A stretch of 6,430 bases of DNA from Nitrospirota bacterium. Lineage in GTDB: Bacteria; Nitrospirota; Nitrospiria; Nitrospirales; UBA8639. How positions within the stretch are numbered: the first letter of the stretch is position 1; every line of letters begins with the position of its first letter. Shown here one piece after another: positions 6,217 through 6,430 of this stretch. A model generated the notes under the pieces. It worked only from the letters and a program-made list of their open reading frames with translations. It did no database searches and was not told the DNA's origin. The DNA lies in assembly GCA_029879555.1 (NCBI GenBank), contig JAOUQB010000148.1, forward strand, positions 1-6,430. The letters run 5' to 3'. A program made the position numbers and the translations under genes.

Positions 6217-6430
6217 GTATCGGGGCTATTCGCCAGCTGTGATACCACCATACCTCGTTCCAACTCAATCCGCGTATTCCCAAATTCAATTCAGGCCATG
6301 GACGAGCCCATTGGGCTTATTGGTCGCGGTGAGGTCTTGGTGTCCATCCCTTTCTTCTCAATGGCAACTGCTCCATACTTCCCTCTCATTGTTGATGATG
6401 CATTATTTTCATTTCTATCTAAGAGTCCTG
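6201..6430 (-). pseudogene. Possible 3' end of a minus-strand gene, or decayed coding remnant
   Basis: The 214 bases after the membrane-protein gene (6217-6430) contain no complete gene I can support. The best signal is a minus-strand frame that is open from the window edge to a TGA at 6291-6293. It then stays open for 29 further codons to a second TGA at 6201-6203, so a single stop interrupts about 75 codons. The part after the first stop reads IEFGNTRIELERG..., which loosely resembles the first strands of macro-domain proteins. The upstream part ends KKGMDTKTSPRPISPMGSSMA. It may be the C-terminus of a gene outside the window, converging on the membrane-protein gene, or a degraded gene. A plus-strand frame in register with the membrane protein is also stop-free to 6430, so openness alone is weak evidence. 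No clear terminator is seen here. Confidence 0.22.

Noticed and set aside
6305..6317. AGCCC/GGGCT hairpin as terminator of the glyQS unit
   Set aside because: The stem is only five pairs with a three-base loop, no T-run follows, and it lies about 90 bases beyond the last stop codon.
6217..6430. Plus-strand open frame continuing after the TGA of the membrane protein to the window edge
   Set aside because: It has no ribosome binding site before its first ATG (6298), an unremarkable product, and about 70 open codons, which is within chance. Stop-codon readthrough is not supported.
1..6430. Mobile element, CRISPR array, tRNA/rRNA gene or defence system
   Set aside because: I looked for transposase or recombinase motifs, spaced repeats, tRNA-like cloverleafs and known defence domains on both strands and found none.

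Overview
The window looks like ordinary bacterial chromosome of medium GC (about half, by eye). It holds housekeeping genes in two divergent blocks and a variable, gene-poor tail. The split-subunit glycyl-tRNA synthetase (glyQ, glyS), a PHP-domain phosphoesterase and a FolB-type protein place it in Bacteria. The overall style, including a small Ser/Thr/Gly-rich lipoprotein with a Cys-containing tail, reminds me of Nitrospira-like genomes. That assignment is a low-confidence inference from the protein sequences.

Minus-strand block (1-2266). Read in the direction of transcription, a short predicted lipoprotein gene (1943-2257) comes first, followed by a strong 11-bp hairpin (1895-1921). Next is a two-domain protein that fuses a dihydroneopterin aldolase (FolB) domain to a class I SAM-dependent methyltransferase (862-1779). 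Fifteen bases later comes a PHP-domain phosphoesterase of the TrpH/YciV type (1-846). The last two are probably cotranscribed.

Divergent intergenic region (2258-2521). It contains a plausible sigma70-like promoter for the lipoprotein gene, whose -10 box sits in a near-perfect 16-bp palindrome. It also contains a nested dyad (2360-2384), one of two copies of a 13-bp direct repeat that brackets the lipoprotein gene, and a 17-codon reading frame that overlaps the GTG start of glyQ.

Plus-strand block (2522-6216). glyQ and glyS encode the alpha and beta subunits of tetrameric glycyl-tRNA synthetase, which charges tRNA-Gly in the cytoplasm. They are followed, with no visible terminator, by a small two-helix membrane protein of unknown function. 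The last 214 bases (6217-6430) hold no gene I can name. A minus-strand frame enters from the window edge and is broken by one TGA, which may be the end of a neighbouring gene or a decayed one.

I see no CRISPR array, insertion sequence, tRNA/rRNA gene or defence system. The most unusual item is the FolB-methyltransferase fusion.
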